A model generated the notes under the pieces. That model ran no database searches. It saw only the letters and a list, made by a program, of their open reading frames with translations, and had not been told where the DNA came from. A stretch of DNA of 64,000 nt, from the NCBI RefSeq assembly GCF_022113815.1, contig NZ_SGOM01000003.1, positions 62,001-126,000 on the forward strand. The letters are read 5' to 3'. Positions 42,143-52,305 of this stretch are shown in pieces. Positions within the stretch are counted from its first letter, which is position 1, and the number at the start of each line of letters is the position of its first letter. The position numbers and the translations under genes are program-made. The stretch is from Vibrio cincinnatiensis (GTDB lineage: Bacteria > Pseudomonadota > Gammaproteobacteria > Enterobacterales > Vibrionaceae).

Positions 42143-42457
42143 TTAGTGACTTTTCTTTGATTTTCCTCTGCTTTTAAAACCTTGATGAGGAAAAACATTG
42201 CGAATGCGCTGCTGTATTTTTTTGGGAACCTCTTTAGAAAAAATAAGTTTCATCCCTGCTCTTTGATGGTAAATCTTCATTTCACCGTCAAAAGGTGTCG
42301 ATTCTGCAATATCAATTACATTGTGCTTAAATGTTGGAGGAAAATGCCCTTTTGTTGCCGTAATTTGTCCTGATTTAAATTTTACTTTTAAAATGGGTCT
42401 ATCAACAGCGACTAACCAAAAAATCACGATGCTAGCAATAATAATGACATAAAGCAT
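42143..42457 (-). CDS. DUF3634-like membrane-anchored protein, 104 aa
   Basis: 104 residues with an N-terminal helix (LYVIIIASIVIFWLVAVD), then a small soluble domain (LKVKFKSGQITATKGHFPP; GMKLIFSKEVPKKIQQ). It resembles DUF3634 by pattern. It precedes matP on the same strand in the reverse order, with 15 bases between the matP stop and its own start, so co-transcription from matP is likely. Confidence 0.6.
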   Translation of the reverse strand: MLYVIIIASIVIFWLVAVDRPILKVKFKSGQITATKGHFPPTFKHNVIDIAESTPFDGEMKIYHQRAGMKLIFSKEVPKKIQQRIRNVFPHQGFKSRGKSKKSH

Positions 42458-42472
42458 GTCGTGTGCTCCTAA

Positions 42473-42919
42473 TCAAGATAACAGTTTGCTTAAATCTTCT
42501 TTCAAGCTATTTACCGCTCGACTTGCTTTTTCACTGCGTGACGCTTCACTCAGCAAATATTCAATCGCATCAGATAAAGTACAGCCAAGCTCATTTGCTC
42601 TAAAGGATAGCTTTTCCCATACTCGATAATCTAAATCTATAGACTTTTTACGAGTGTGAAGCTGTTCAGCGTTAAAATGCCGCTTACGTTTAGCTCTTAT
42701 CGCTTGTTTCAGTTTATTATCCAATGCATCAGCCATATGCTGCTCGATCCAATCGAGAACTAATGTGGGTTCATATTCAAGCGCTTTCAATTGTAAAATG
42801 GCGGCTTCAGCTTTACTACGATCAATATGCCGAGTAATGATTTCCCCATCTTTCCATTTTTTCATCAAGTACTGCCATTTCCAACCGCATTCCAGATTTT
42901 CGAGTTGTTGATATTTCAT
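42473..42919 (-). CDS. matP: Macrodomain Ter protein MatP
   Basis: 148 residues, very close to E. coli MatP over the whole chain: MKYQQLENLECGWKWQYLMK at the start, WIEQHMADALDNKLKQAI, RAKRKRHFNAEQLHTRKKSI in the DNA-binding part, and a C-terminal ribbon-helix-helix and coiled coil. MatP binds matS sites and organises the Ter region with ZapB and the divisome. Two perfect matS sites are in this window. A matS-like site with one mismatch lies 27 bases before the start, within its own upstream region. Confidence 0.96.
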   Translation of the reverse strand: MKYQQLENLECGWKWQYLMKKWKDGEIITRHIDRSKAEAAILQLKALEYEPTLVLDWIEQHMADALDNKLKQAIRAKRKRHFNAEQLHTRKKSIDLDYRVWEKLSFRANELGCTLSDAIEYLLSEASRSEKASRAVNSLKEDLSKLLS

Positions 42920-42945
42920 GTTTGGCGAGCCTATATAAAATTATG

Positions 42946-42958
42946 GTGACAGTGTAAC
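42946..42958. promoter_or_regulatory. matS-like site upstream of matP (one mismatch)
   Basis: GTGACAGTGTAAC differs from GTGACRNYGTCAC by one base. Placed between matP and the divergent lon-like gene, it could allow MatP to repress its own gene. Confidence 0.45.
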
Positions 42959-43084
42959 TCTGTCCTTATCAATTTTCAATTCTAGGGGCAAAAAATACGA
43001 TAGAGATCATTAAGAATAACAAAGCTATTCGTGGATGGGGTTTTTCTATATAATTTCAGTCCTTTTAACCACTTTGATGACTCA

Positions 43085-44728
43085 ATGACACAAGATATCT
43101 GGCGTTTAGTCACGCCCCAGTATGACGATTTTGACTTGTTATTTGCTCAGTTTGAACAAACGCCGGTTCATACATTTTTTCAGACTCAGCATCGTCTTTC
43201 TCAAGCAATCGAGCGTTTCATACAAATACAGGGCTTTAGCCGAGTTCTGCTTATTAATGCACCAGATAATTCTATCTATCGCTCTTTGCTCCAAGAACAT
43301 ATGCAAGTTCGGCAACCACAAGTACCGGTTATTCGGACAGAAAGTTTGGATATGTCTGTACTTTTTGGGCAAGTAAAAGCTGAAAATGGGCAAGTTATAA
43401 CTCAAACCACCGGGTTGCTAGAGCAAGCACATAATGGATATCTCATTGTTTCTGCTAATTTACTTTTAGCTAATCCCCGTTGTTGGTCGCAGCTAAAATC
43501 GGCCATACTTGGTGAGTCTGTTTCTCCTATTAATTGTGATAAACGTTCATTATTACAATACCTACCTCGTCAATCCTACAATATTAAATTGATCATTGTC
43601 GGTGATCGTCATCAACTCGGCGATATTGATTTCCTAGATTCCGATATTCACGCAGGTCTGTGCTTATTTAGTGAGCTAGAATTGGATATTAAAATCAACC
43701 ACAGCACAATGCCGACCTATTTAGGCTATCTTCGCTGGATTGTGGAACGTTACCGTTTACCCCCATTGGCTGTAGGAGCAATTGAAGCGGTGATGACAGC
43801 TGGTGCAAGGTATACGGAAGATCAACATTACGCTCCACTTTGCATAATGTGGCACCGAGCTTTACTTGAAGAGGCAGCGATTGAGTCTCAAGGGAAAACT
43901 ATTGAAAAGTCACATGTGATTCAAGTTATTGAATCACGGTATTACCGAGCCTCATATCTTCCCGAACGGGCGTTGGATGATATTCTTGATGGACAAGTCA
44001 TCATCGAGACTCAAGGTCAACAAGTTGGGCAAGTTAATGGTTTAACGGTCATTGATGTTGCAGGACATCCGACATCTTATGGTGAACCTGCAAGGATTTC
44101 TTGTGTAATCCACTTTGGTGATGGTGATATCGCCGATGTTGAGCGTAAAGTTGAGTTGGGTGGCAATCTACATGCAAAAGGAATGATGATAATGCAAGCC
44201 TTTGTGAGTAGTGCGCTTGATTTGGATGTCCCATTACCCTTCTCTGCTTCTGTTGTTTTTGAGCAGTCTTATAGTGAAGTGGATGGCGATAGTGCTTCAC
44301 TGGCTGAACTTTGTTCTTTAGTGAGTGCACTTTCTGAATATCCAATAGACCAACAAATCGCTGTAACCGGTGCTGTTGACCAGTTTGGGCGAGTTCAAGC
44401 TGTTGGAGGGCTGAATGAAAAAATTGAAGGTTTCTATCGAGTATGCCAGCATCATGGTTTTACTGGGCAGCAAGGGGTTATTTTACCTAAGAGCAACTTA
44501 AAGCATCTGGCTCTTCATCCCCAAGTGGTTGAGAGCATTAAAAATGGGCAATTTACTATTTGGCCAGTCTCAACGGTTGATGAGGCGATTCCTATTCTAA
44601 TGAGCAAACCATTTAGAGGGGATGACGACGAAAGTGTAATTAGCAAGATTGCCGCTCGAATAGCCTATTTTGAAAAACACATTCAACCACATGGAATTAT
44701 GGAACGAATCAAAAACTGGTTTGTCTAG
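43085..44728 (+). CDS. Lon-like protease (LonH/YcbZ type)
   Basis: 547 residues from the ATG at 43085; the longer frame from 43031 lacks a ribosome site. The C-terminal Lon protease domain holds GDSASLAELCSLVSALSEY with the catalytic serine in GDS, and GAVDQFGRVQAVGGLNEKIEGF with the lysine in NEKIEGF. The N-terminal part is a degenerate AAA-like region; Walker A is not evident, as in E. coli YcbZ. The match to YcbZ by position (next to fabA and matP) is strong. The substrate is unknown. Confidence 0.88.
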   Translation: MTQDIWRLVTPQYDDFDLLFAQFEQTPVHTFFQTQHRLSQAIERFIQIQGFSRVLLINAPDNSIYRSLLQEHMQVRQPQVPVIRTESLDMSVLFGQVKAENGQVITQTTGLLEQAHNGYLIVSANLLLANPRCWSQLKSAILGESVSPINCDKRSLLQYLPRQSYNIKLIIVGDRHQLGDIDFLDSDIHAGLCLFSELELDIKINHSTMPTYLGYLRWIVERYRLPPLAVGAIEAVMTAGARYTEDQHYAPLCIMWHRALLEEAAIESQGKTIEKSHVIQVIESRYYRASYLPERALDDILDGQVIIETQGQQVGQVNGLTVIDVAGHPTSYGEPARISCVIHFGDGDIADVERKVELGGNLHAKGMMIMQAFVSSALDLDVPLPFSASVVFEQSYSEVDGDSASLAELCSLVSALSEYPIDQQIAVTGAVDQFGRVQAVGGLNEKIEGFYRVCQHHGFTGQQGVILPKSNLKHLALHPQVVESIKNGQFTIWPVSTVDEAIPILMSKPFRGDDDESVISKIAARIAYFEKHIQPHGIMERIKNWFV

Positions 44729-44746
44729 TACTGATCGGAGTTGTTT

Positions 44747-44764
44747 AGCGTACACCTGTTCACT
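44747..44764 (+). promoter_or_regulatory. Candidate FabR operator upstream of fabA
   Basis: AGCGTACACCTGTTCACT is close to the palindromic FabR site (AGCGTACA..TGTACGCT type) known before fabA and fabB in gammaproteobacteria. It lies 36 bases before the fabA ATG. Imperfect in the right half. Confidence 0.45.
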
Positions 44765-44799
44765 AACATGCTTCCTATTGGAAATTGGAGTAGTAAATA

Positions 44800-45318
44800 A
44801 TGCATAACAAACGTGATTCATACAATCGTGATGATCTTCTTGCCTCAAGCCGTGGTGAATTATTTGGTGAAGGCTATCCTCAGTTACCTGCGCCAAATAT
44901 GTTAATGATGGATCGTGTAACAAAAATGTCAGAAAGCGAAGGTGACTTTGGTAAGGGGGTGATTCTTGCTGAACTGGATATTTCACCCGATCTTTGGTTT
45001 TTTGACTGCCATTTCCCGGGTGATCCTGTTATGCCAGGTTGCTTAGGACTTGATGCCATGTGGCAATTAGTTGGTTTCTTCCTTGGTTGGATTGGTGGTA
45101 AAGGCAAAGGCCGAGCATTGGGTGTGGGTGAAGTGAAATTTACTGGGCAAATTCTTCCTACAGCGAAAAAAGTCACGTATGAAATTCATATGAAACGAGT
45201 TGTTAATCGTAAGCTAGTAATGGGACTCGCTGATGGGCGTGTACTTGTTGACGGTAAAGAAATTTATGTAGCTAAAGATCTAAAAGTGGGTCTTTTTCAA
45301 GACACTTCTGCGTTTTAA
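44800..45318 (+). CDS. fabA: 3-hydroxydecanoyl-ACP dehydratase/isomerase
   Basis: 172 residues, nearly full-length match to FabA. The active-site segment is [20 protein letters not shown], whose histidine and aspartate act in dehydration and isomerisation to cis-3-decenoyl-ACP. LMMDRV and [13 protein letters not shown] are also typical. It commits fatty acid synthesis to unsaturated products. A ribosome site (TTGGAGTAG) precedes the ATG. Confidence 0.97.
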   Translation: MHNKRDSYNRDDLLASSRGELFGEGYPQLPAPNMLMMDRVTKMSESEGDFGKGVILAELDISPDLWFFDCHFPGDPVMPGCLGLDAMWQLVGFFLGWIGGKGKGRALGVGEVKFTGQILPTAKKVTYEIHMKRVVNRKLVMGLADGRVLVDGKEIYVAKDLKVGLFQDTSAF

Positions 45319-45397
45319 ATTTGATGGGACGGCTTATATAGCTGTCTTATTTTATAACAAAATATTCAGTTATAGTGCACTAGAATAAAAGCAAATA

Positions 45398-45413
45398 GCC
45401 CCTTTCGGGGCTA
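45398..45413. terminator. Terminator between fabA and rmf
   Basis: AGCCCC / GGGGCT with a 4-base loop, followed on the minus strand by ATTTGCTTTT. It lies between the convergent fabA and rmf genes and best suits rmf. Confidence 0.75.
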
Positions 45414-45436
45414 AGATCCATAGTGTATGTGGAAAA

Positions 45437-45610
45437 TTATTTGTAGAGACCAGAGTGTTTATCATCTCTAGCATCACGCCAACCACCTAGCCAATATGAA
45501 CGAGCATCCGTTTGTTGATAAGGACACTCATCAGGTGAACGGCCATTCAGCCCTGCTTTATATCCTTGAGATTGCGCTCTTTCCAGGCGATCACGCTTTT
45601 GTCTCTTCAT
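45437..45610 (-). CDS. rmf: Ribosome modulation factor
   Basis: 57 residues from the ATG at 45610 (AGGA upstream). MKRQKRDRLERAQSQGYKAG matches the start of E. coli RMF almost exactly, followed by GRSPDECPYQ and YWLGGWRDARDD. RMF dimerises 70S ribosomes in stationary phase. Confidence 0.95.
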   Translation of the reverse strand: MKRQKRDRLERAQSQGYKAGLNGRSPDECPYQQTDARSYWLGGWRDARDDKHSGLYK

Positions 45611-45721
45611 AGTGCAGTCCTCATACAGTAACTTGTGTTTAACGTACAACTATTAAAACGATGTGGTAAGTTTATGACCACATCATTAAGAATCGGCCAA
45701 AAAACGGGCTTTCTCAAGGCG

Positions 45722-45758
45722 TAAAAAAGGCACAAGTCCAAATCTGTGAACTTGTGCC
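45722..45758 (-). terminator. Terminator of the DUF3466 gene
   Basis: GGCACAAG / CTTGTGCC hairpin, with TTTTTT after it on the minus strand, just past the stop codon of the DUF3466 gene. Confidence 0.85.
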
Positions 45759-45776
45759 CTATTTGACAATTTTTCG

Positions 45777-47507
45777 CTATTTCCTGCGGAACCCAAAGAG
45801 CCCTAATAAAACCAAAGCCCACAAACCTACCGCAGCACCTTTACGTTCGGTTGCGCGTTCGTCCATTCCTCGGCGAACAATATTGTCGCTCGTTGCACCT
45901 GCTATTGGAATAAGCTTAACCGCAACAGTGCTTTCTTCTCTTGTGCCATTACCACAGGTGGCATTGTGCGCAGTTGAATCATAACCACCATCACATTTAA
46001 ATGCGGTTGCCGCAATAACACCAGCATCATTAATATCGGTCGCATCAATAATGCGGTATTGGTTATTATCGGTAGAATGTTTACCACCATTAGTTAAATC
46101 ATCTAACCACCAAGCCTGGTTATTAAAGATTTCTCTGCGAGTAAGCTCTGTCTTATTATTATCATCATCATATGGGTAGATAAAGCCACGTTTACGACGT
46201 GGTTTACCATTAACCTCACGAGTGTTATCGGCATCGATTTGACCAACCATTTCATTATAGTTATTAATTGCGCCCGCTTTACCCCCTGCACCTTCAAAGA
46301 AAATGCCTCCCGATAAGAATGCAGCGGTTGGTGGCTCAGCAGCAACATTGGGAACAATAAACAACCGATTCGCATAAGCTCCTTGCTTTGAACTTGCTCG
46401 TTTGGCTTCGCCTATTGCAATTAAGTTCTCATTCACAGAAGTTAAAATAGAATTAGTATGAAGCTTATCTCCGCTTGTCCCACCACCGGAATAAACTGTA
46501 GCACCTTTAACTTCAACGGTTTTTTTATGATTAAGACTATCATCATCATTAATGGTCAATAAAGAAACACTCGCTTGCATATAGTGATATTTTTCATAGA
46601 AAGTATTAAAACCGACGGCGTAAAGCGAATCGCCATCATCAGAGATGACAAAATCTCGGAGGCTACCTTGTGCTAAAAGCTGATTTCGTTTTGCTGCAAC
46701 ACCTGCTCCCCACGGTACCTGAATAGCAACAGTGCTGTTCTTCCAGATCGTCCCTTTCGAAGTATAGTAATCCCCTTGGCTATTGGTATTCTCGGTAGCA
46801 ATGCTACCGACGGTATAAGTACCATCCGTTTTCCAAGCCCTCGTTTGTAGACTGCCATTAACAGTATAATCATCCGTTCCAACAAACGCCGTAACTGAAT
46901 TTCGCCGATACCCTGTCCTATCTCCAAGTGCAGAAACAATGCCGACAGGTTGTTCATCTTCGGTCAAACTATTGATAACAACATTATTAACATTATTGGC
47001 AACATCAATTACTGATGCTGCCCTTGCCCCTTTGTCTTCAATAAAAGCGATGGCATTTGGCGTTGTATCACCATTAATCTCTTTATCCCAAAGGTTCCAA
47101 CGAATGGATGCCCATGTATCACAAATTGAATAACCAAGTTCATTTCTACAATAGTTTTTAAAATCACTATTATCTTGTACATAGGCAAAACTATTATCTA
47201 ACCGGAATGGCACTTCTTCTCGATAGCTAAGCCCATCGACCGCTTCACCCGCATGTGCTTCCACTAATCGCGTTTCTCCGGCTAGTAAAAATTCACATTG
47301 TGTGGGTGTGGTACTAGCATTAAAGCAGCCTAATGGCTCATTGACCATACCTGGCTGAATGGCGACACCATAACTACTTTTAAACAAGTAGTTTCCTGGA
47401 TGTGTCACCTCAACTACTTCATAAAGTGCAGCGGATGCTGAGGTTGAAGCTAAAATTGCGGCACTCACCAACGTCCGTTTAAACGTATTACTACTCATTG
47501 GTTTCAT
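45777..47507 (-). CDS. DUF3466 exported protein with GlyGly-CTERM-like anchor
   Basis: 576 residues. A signal peptide ends at SASA near residue 27. The long beta-rich body has repeated NxGD/NDAG segments (INDAGVIAATAFKCDGG; GKAGAINNYNEMVGQID), a beta-propeller-like style. The tail GLWALVLLGLFGFRRK has the hydrophobic helix plus basic end of GlyGly-CTERM sorting signals cut by rhombosortase, though its Gly pair is imperfect. The ATG overlaps the uup stop (TAATG). Confidence 0.75.
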   Translation of the reverse strand: MKPMSSNTFKRTLVSAAILASTSASAALYEVVEVTHPGNYLFKSSYGVAIQPGMVNEPLGCFNASTTPTQCEFLLAGETRLVEAHAGEAVDGLSYREEVPFRLDNSFAYVQDNSDFKNYCRNELGYSICDTWASIRWNLWDKEINGDTTPNAIAFIEDKGARAASVIDVANNVNNVVINSLTEDEQPVGIVSALGDRTGYRRNSVTAFVGTDDYTVNGSLQTRAWKTDGTYTVGSIATENTNSQGDYYTSKGTIWKNSTVAIQVPWGAGVAAKRNQLLAQGSLRDFVISDDGDSLYAVGFNTFYEKYHYMQASVSLLTINDDDSLNHKKTVEVKGATVYSGGGTSGDKLHTNSILTSVNENLIAIGEAKRASSKQGAYANRLFIVPNVAAEPPTAAFLSGGIFFEGAGGKAGAINNYNEMVGQIDADNTREVNGKPRRKRGFIYPYDDDNNKTELTRREIFNNQAWWLDDLTNGGKHSTDNNQYRIIDATDINDAGVIAATAFKCDGGYDSTAHNATCGNGTREESTVAVKLIPIAGATSDNIVRRGMDERATERKGAAVGLWALVLLGLFGFRRK

Positions 47508-49426
47508 TAACTTTCCTGTTGTATTGCTTCAAGCTCTTCCCAACGCTCAAAGGCAATCTCAAGCTCCTGCTCATAAGCAGCCAGCTTATCTAAAATGGGT
47601 TGGGTAATCTCTACAGCTTGGCTGAAAAAGTTGGGTTCATTCACCTGTAACTGTAGCGCTTCAATTTGCTCTTCTAGATGCTCAAGTTGTTCAGGCAAAG
47701 TTTCCAACTCGCGTTGGAGTTTATAAGATAACTTCTTCGCTTTTGGTTTTTGTGATGCAGATTTGGACGTTTGCTCAATAGCTGGCTCCACTTTCTGTAC
47801 TGTATCTTCACCTGCTCGAGTTTGTCGTACTTGTTGACGTTGTTGCTGAGCATCATGATAGCCACCAACAAATTCTTCAATTTGTCCGTTACCTTCAAAA
47901 ATCCAACTCGTGGTCACAGTATTATCAACAAACTCACGATCATGGCTCACTAATAATAATGTGCCCTGATAGTTGGCAAGTAAATCTTCTAAAAGTTCCA
48001 ATGTTTCGATATCTAAATCGTTAGTCGGTTCATCAAGCACCAATAAATTATTCGATTTTAGAAAAATTCTTGCCAGTAATAGGCGGTTTTTCTCTCCGCC
48101 CGATAAGGCTTTAACCGGCGTTCTTGCGCGTTTAGGCGCAAATAAAAAGTCTTGTAAATAACTTAAGGCATGACGTTGACGCCCTGCCACGGTCACTTCT
48201 TGTTTGCCATCAGCCAGGTTATCAATCACGGTTTTTTCAGGATCGAGTAGCTCACGATACTGATCAAAGTAAGCGACCTCTAGTTTTGTGCCACAGTGCA
48301 GTCGGCCACTATCTGGAGCCAGCTCTCCGAGCAATAGCTTAAGCAAGGTGCTTTTCCCACAACCATTCGGGCCAATCAATGCAATGCGGTCTCCCCGCAT
48401 AATATTGAAGCTAAAGTTACGAACAATCGGTTTGCCTTGAATTGAAAAGTTAAGGTTTTCCGCTTCAAATACAATTTTTCCTGAGCGAGCTCCATCATCA
48501 ATTTTAAGGTTGACTTTACCTTGAACTTCGCGTCGTTCACTTCGTTCTTGTCGTAACTGTTTTAAGGCTCTCACTCGTCCTTCGTTACGGGTTCGACGGG
48601 CTTTTATGCCCTGACGAATCCAGATCTCCTCCTGAGCCAACTTTTTATCAAACTCAGCATTTTGCATCTCTTCTACACGCAATTGCTCTTCTTTTTCAAC
48701 CAAGTATTGATCATAATTGCCAGGGAAAGAGTTCAGTTTGCCTCGGTCTAAATCCAAAATACGAGTGGCCATTGCTTTAATAAACGTACGATCGTGAGAA
48801 ATAAAGATGATGGAACCACGAAAATCTTTAAGGAAGCCTTCCAGCCATTCAATCGTTGTGACATCTAAATGGTTGGTTGGCTCATCAAGAAGCAAAACAT
48901 CGGGCTCGCATACCAAAGCGCGTGCTAAAGCCGCTTTTCGTTGCCAACCTCCGGAAAGTTCACTCAGTTTCGTCTGACCATTGAGTTTTAACGCCGTGAG
49001 AACATTATTAATTCGGTCTTCAAATCGCCAAGCACCAGAATGTTCCAGTTGCTCTTGAACTGTGGATAATTTCTTAATATTGGCGTCTGTTGGCGAGTGA
49101 GTCACAAGATCAAGCAGATCGTTATAGATCTTAAGTTGTTCCCCAGCTTCTTTTAAGCCACCTGCCACATAATCATACACATTACCTTGTTGGTCACGTG
49201 GCGGATCTTGTTCTAAACGAGAAACCACCACATCTTGCATGATCTGCATTTTGCCATCATCCATTAAAATCTCGCCGGCTAATACTTTCATCAGCGTCGA
49301 TTTTCCGGCCCCATTACGGCCAACAAGACAAACACGTTCATTTTCTTGCAAAGCAAAGTCTGCATGATCCAATAAAGGGTGGTCACCGAACGCCAGCAAC
49401 CCGTTATGAATGGTAATTAATGCCAT
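47507..49426 (-). CDS. uup: ABC-F ATPase Uup
   Basis: 639 residues. Two ABC domains: Walker A GRNGAGKST and GPNGCGKST, signatures LSGGWQRK and LSGGEKNR, Walker B LLLDEPTNHLD and LVLDEPTNDLD. A linker follows the first domain and a C-terminal coiled coil (residues about 550-639; LETLPEQLEHLEEQIEALQL) binds DNA or ribosome in Uup. No membrane segments. It links ribosome function and precise transposon excision in E. coli. Start and stop overlap both neighbours. Confidence 0.93.
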   Translation of the reverse strand: MALITIHNGLLAFGDHPLLDHADFALQENERVCLVGRNGAGKSTLMKVLAGEILMDDGKMQIMQDVVVSRLEQDPPRDQQGNVYDYVAGGLKEAGEQLKIYNDLLDLVTHSPTDANIKKLSTVQEQLEHSGAWRFEDRINNVLTALKLNGQTKLSELSGGWQRKAALARALVCEPDVLLLDEPTNHLDVTTIEWLEGFLKDFRGSIIFISHDRTFIKAMATRILDLDRGKLNSFPGNYDQYLVEKEEQLRVEEMQNAEFDKKLAQEEIWIRQGIKARRTRNEGRVRALKQLRQERSERREVQGKVNLKIDDGARSGKIVFEAENLNFSIQGKPIVRNFSFNIMRGDRIALIGPNGCGKSTLLKLLLGELAPDSGRLHCGTKLEVAYFDQYRELLDPEKTVIDNLADGKQEVTVAGRQRHALSYLQDFLFAPKRARTPVKALSGGEKNRLLLARIFLKSNNLLVLDEPTNDLDIETLELLEDLLANYQGTLLLVSHDREFVDNTVTTSWIFEGNGQIEEFVGGYHDAQQQRQQVRQTRAGEDTVQKVEPAIEQTSKSASQKPKAKKLSYKLQRELETLPEQLEHLEEQIEALQLQVNEPNFFSQAVEITQPILDKLAAYEQELEIAFERWEELEAIQQES

Positions 49427-49646
49427 TATTTTCTAACCACTGAGTTAATTCATTAAAATCGAAAGGCCAATTGAGTTCAACGCCTTGACATGCGACCACG
49501 GGTATGGTGACACCGTAACGAGAGAATAGCTCATCGTCAAAAGCAATATCTGCAATAGTGATCGGATCGGCAATATTCGCTTGTGTGAGCAGCTGATAAG
49601 CTTGCTCACACAAGTGACAGCCCGAGGTACTATAGAGAGTGATCAC
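49404..49646 (-). CDS. Glutaredoxin-like protein, 80 aa
   Basis: 80 residues. The thioredoxin-like fold has the redox centre [16 protein letters not shown] (CxxC) and [16 protein letters not shown] with the cis-Pro. Its start overlaps the rlmKL stop by four bases and its 3' end overlaps uup, so all three are one operon. A glutathione- or thiol-dependent redox role is expected. Confidence 0.88.
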   Translation of the reverse strand: MITLYSTSGCHLCEQAYQLLTQANIADPITIADIAFDDELFSRYGVTIPVVACQGVELNWPFDFNELTQWLENNGINYHS

Positions 49647-51784
49647 ACTCGCCCCTGCTCTTGTGGTTTATGGGTAATTAACCAGCAGTTATGGATGTGC
49701 TTGTTACGCTCAAAATCCATGGGTAATGTCTGAGCTGAGATATTCTGCGCAAGCAAATCAAGTTCATCCAACTGTTCCATATCCATCTTAAAATGGCGCT
49801 TATTATTAGAAAATACGATGGTGCCACCAGGGCGTAAAATTCGTTTAAGGTTTTCCATCAATAGAATATGATCTCGTTGCACATCAAATGTCTGCTCCAT
49901 GCGCTTTGAGTTGGAAAAAGTAGGAGGATCAATAAAAATTAAATCGTAGTATCCTTTCGCCGAGCTTAGCCATTGTAAACAGTCCGCTTGTTCATACTGA
50001 TGTTGCCGCCCAACCTGCCCATTGAGCTTCATGTTTTCTTTCGCCCATTCAAGGTAGGTTTTTGACATATCGACCGTCATGGTGGATTTGGCTCCGCCAC
50101 AAGCGGCATGAACTGTTGCCGAGCCGGTATAAGCAAATAAGTTAAGGAAGTCTTTTCCTTTGGCCATTTGTGCAAGACGACGTCGAGTTAACTTATGATC
50201 CAAAAATAGCCCTGTATCAAGGTAGTCATGCAGGTTAACCAACAATTTGACCCCATATTCATTCACCGTGAATGTCTGAGACTGCTGAGCTAATTTTTGG
50301 TACTGAGCCGCGCCTTTCTTACGTTCACGCACTTTGAGTACCACGTTATTTGCATCAGTGCCTGTCACCTGAATCGCAGCACGAATAATGTCAGTTAAGC
50401 GACGTTTGGCTTTTTCTTCAGGAATCGTTTTGGGCGGTGCATATTCTTGGATGACGAGTTGATCTAAATAAACATCAATAGCGACGTTGTACTCAGGAAG
50501 ATCAGCATCATAGATCCGATAGCAGTCTAACCCTTCTCGTTTTGCCCATTTGCCTATTTTAGTAAGGTTCTTTTTCAATCGATTGGCAAAATCAGGAGCA
50601 ATGAGTGACGGACCTGATACGTCCGTTAGTTGAGAAGTGTCTCGTTCTGCAATCGTGTAGTTCTTTTGGTGACAAGGTAACGCACCATTATTCAATTTGA
50701 ACTGTTTTTCTGCTCGCATACGCAAACAACTCAGTAGTTCATCAGAGCTCGAAAAGATAGAAGCCTGACAGCCACCAAACTCGGCTTTTAACTGCCCACC
50801 AAAGGCAGTATAGAGAGCAATCAAGCCGGGATGAGTACCTAGCCGTTCACCATAAGGTGGGTTACATATGATCACACCATGCTCAAAACCTTGTGGACGA
50901 GTCAGTTTTGCCGCATCAGCTAACTCAAATTGAATCAGTTCATCAACCCCTGCTCGTCGGGCGTTTTCTTTTGCCATTTGCAAAACACGAGGGTCATTAT
51001 CTGCCCCAAAAAACTTAGTGTCAGTTTTTTTGACACCCTTACGAGCTTGAACGGCTGCTTCTGATTTTATCTCAGCCCAGAGTTCCGGTTGAAAGTCTTC
51101 TAAAGCTTCAAAGCACCATTTTGCTCTTTTTAAGCCGGGAGCGATATTGGCTGCCATCATCGCCGCTTCTATCAATAAGGTTCCAGAACCGCACATGGGA
51201 TCGAGCAACGGGCGGCCTGGCTCCCATCCACTACGCAGAATAAGGGCGGCAGCTAATGTTTCTCGTAAAGGAGCGCGACCCGATTCAGGGCGATAGCCAC
51301 GAATATGCAATCCAGCACCAACCATATCAATACCTAGCAAGGCTTTTTCTTTATGGAGTCGGACGTGAATTCGAAGATCGGGTTGATCTTTACTGATCGA
51401 TGGACGAGGTAAATTCTTCTTACTAAAACAATCAACAATGGCATCTTTAACTTTCATGGCACCGTATTGGCTATTACGGATTTCACGGTTAGTGCCATTG
51501 AAGTCCACAATAAATGTTTTCGAGCTATGAAAATGGTTAACCCAGTTAATTGCTGTCGCCGATAAGTATAGGTCCATATCATTCTGACAAGTAAATTCAG
51601 CAACTACACGTACGAATCGAGAAGCAAGCCGGCTCCATAAACAGCAGCGATAAATATGTTCGTTGGAGGCGGAAAACTTAACCCCAGCTTGAACAGGTTT
51701 GGCATCAGAAATCCCTAATTGGGTTAGTTCTTCTACTAATAGGTTCTCAAGACCATTGGAGGTCACCGCTAGATATTGATTCAT
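49643..51784 (-). CDS. rlmKL: Bifunctional 23S rRNA methyltransferase RlmKL
   Basis: 713 residues. In order: a THUMP domain, the RlmL half with the motif [12 protein letters not shown] (m2G2445), then the RlmK half with [13 protein letters not shown] and [13 protein letters not shown] (m7G2069). Length and order agree with E. coli RlmKL. It methylates the peptidyl transferase region. The gene starts an operon with the glutaredoxin-like and uup genes. Confidence 0.95.
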   Translation of the reverse strand: MNQYLAVTSNGLENLLVEELTQLGISDAKPVQAGVKFSASNEHIYRCCLWSRLASRFVRVVAEFTCQNDMDLYLSATAINWVNHFHSSKTFIVDFNGTNREIRNSQYGAMKVKDAIVDCFSKKNLPRPSISKDQPDLRIHVRLHKEKALLGIDMVGAGLHIRGYRPESGRAPLRETLAAALILRSGWEPGRPLLDPMCGSGTLLIEAAMMAANIAPGLKRAKWCFEALEDFQPELWAEIKSEAAVQARKGVKKTDTKFFGADNDPRVLQMAKENARRAGVDELIQFELADAAKLTRPQGFEHGVIICNPPYGERLGTHPGLIALYTAFGGQLKAEFGGCQASIFSSSDELLSCLRMRAEKQFKLNNGALPCHQKNYTIAERDTSQLTDVSGPSLIAPDFANRLKKNLTKIGKWAKREGLDCYRIYDADLPEYNVAIDVYLDQLVIQEYAPPKTIPEEKAKRRLTDIIRAAIQVTGTDANNVVLKVRERKKGAAQYQKLAQQSQTFTVNEYGVKLLVNLHDYLDTGLFLDHKLTRRRLAQMAKGKDFLNLFAYTGSATVHAACGGAKSTMTVDMSKTYLEWAKENMKLNGQVGRQHQYEQADCLQWLSSAKGYYDLIFIDPPTFSNSKRMEQTFDVQRDHILLMENLKRILRPGGTIVFSNNKRHFKMDMEQLDELDLLAQNISAQTLPMDFERNKHIHNCWLITHKPQEQGRV

Positions 51785-52244
51785 AGTGTTCTTTAACTGC
51801 TAAAAATGGTTTCAGATTATAGCTGACAACTAAAGGTCATGGCTAAATTAAACAACGAATTTTAACAAAAAACCCTTAGGTTGTTTAATCATTAATCAGT
51901 TGAGCTCTTCCACTCACTCTCTATTTCCTCTAACAGCACTCATCCAAAGTTGAATAAAAATAACCACCATATCAACTCAACCAACTTATTCCTTCTGATG
52001 TGTTATCTACATTTTTACTAAACTCAAAGCAAAGTGAGTATTTATTCACGTGCATTTTGGACTATACCAGAATGAAGTTAGCACTGTAATTTAACAACAA
52101 ATCTTGTTAAAAAGGGAATTTTTGCGGAGATTTACAGAATTCACCGCTTGAGGAATGTCACGTATGGTAAAAAAAGAAGAGAAAAAATGCGCAGAATATC
52201 GCCTTCTCTAGTGAGGTTTAATCGGTTTTTATAAAGTAGAAAAC
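51785..52244. other. Intergenic region, no gene seen
   Basis: 460 AT-rich bases before rlmKL. It must hold the rlmKL promoter. I see no credible ORF, tRNA or strong hairpin until the zapC terminator at its right end. Confidence 0.4.
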
Positions 52245-52268
52245 AAAAAAAATCGGCGAAACGCCGAT
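52245..52268 (-). terminator. Terminator of zapC
   Basis: ATCGGCG / CGCCGAT with a 3-base loop, and TTTTTTTT after it on the minus strand. Confidence 0.92.
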
Positions 52269-52305
52269 GGGAAATGAAACAAAGGAACGAAAATAACTAG
52301 GGAAA

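Noticed and set aside
49506..49518. matS-like GTGACACCGTAAC in the glutaredoxin-like gene
   Set aside because: One mismatch and no supporting context; kept out of the feature list.
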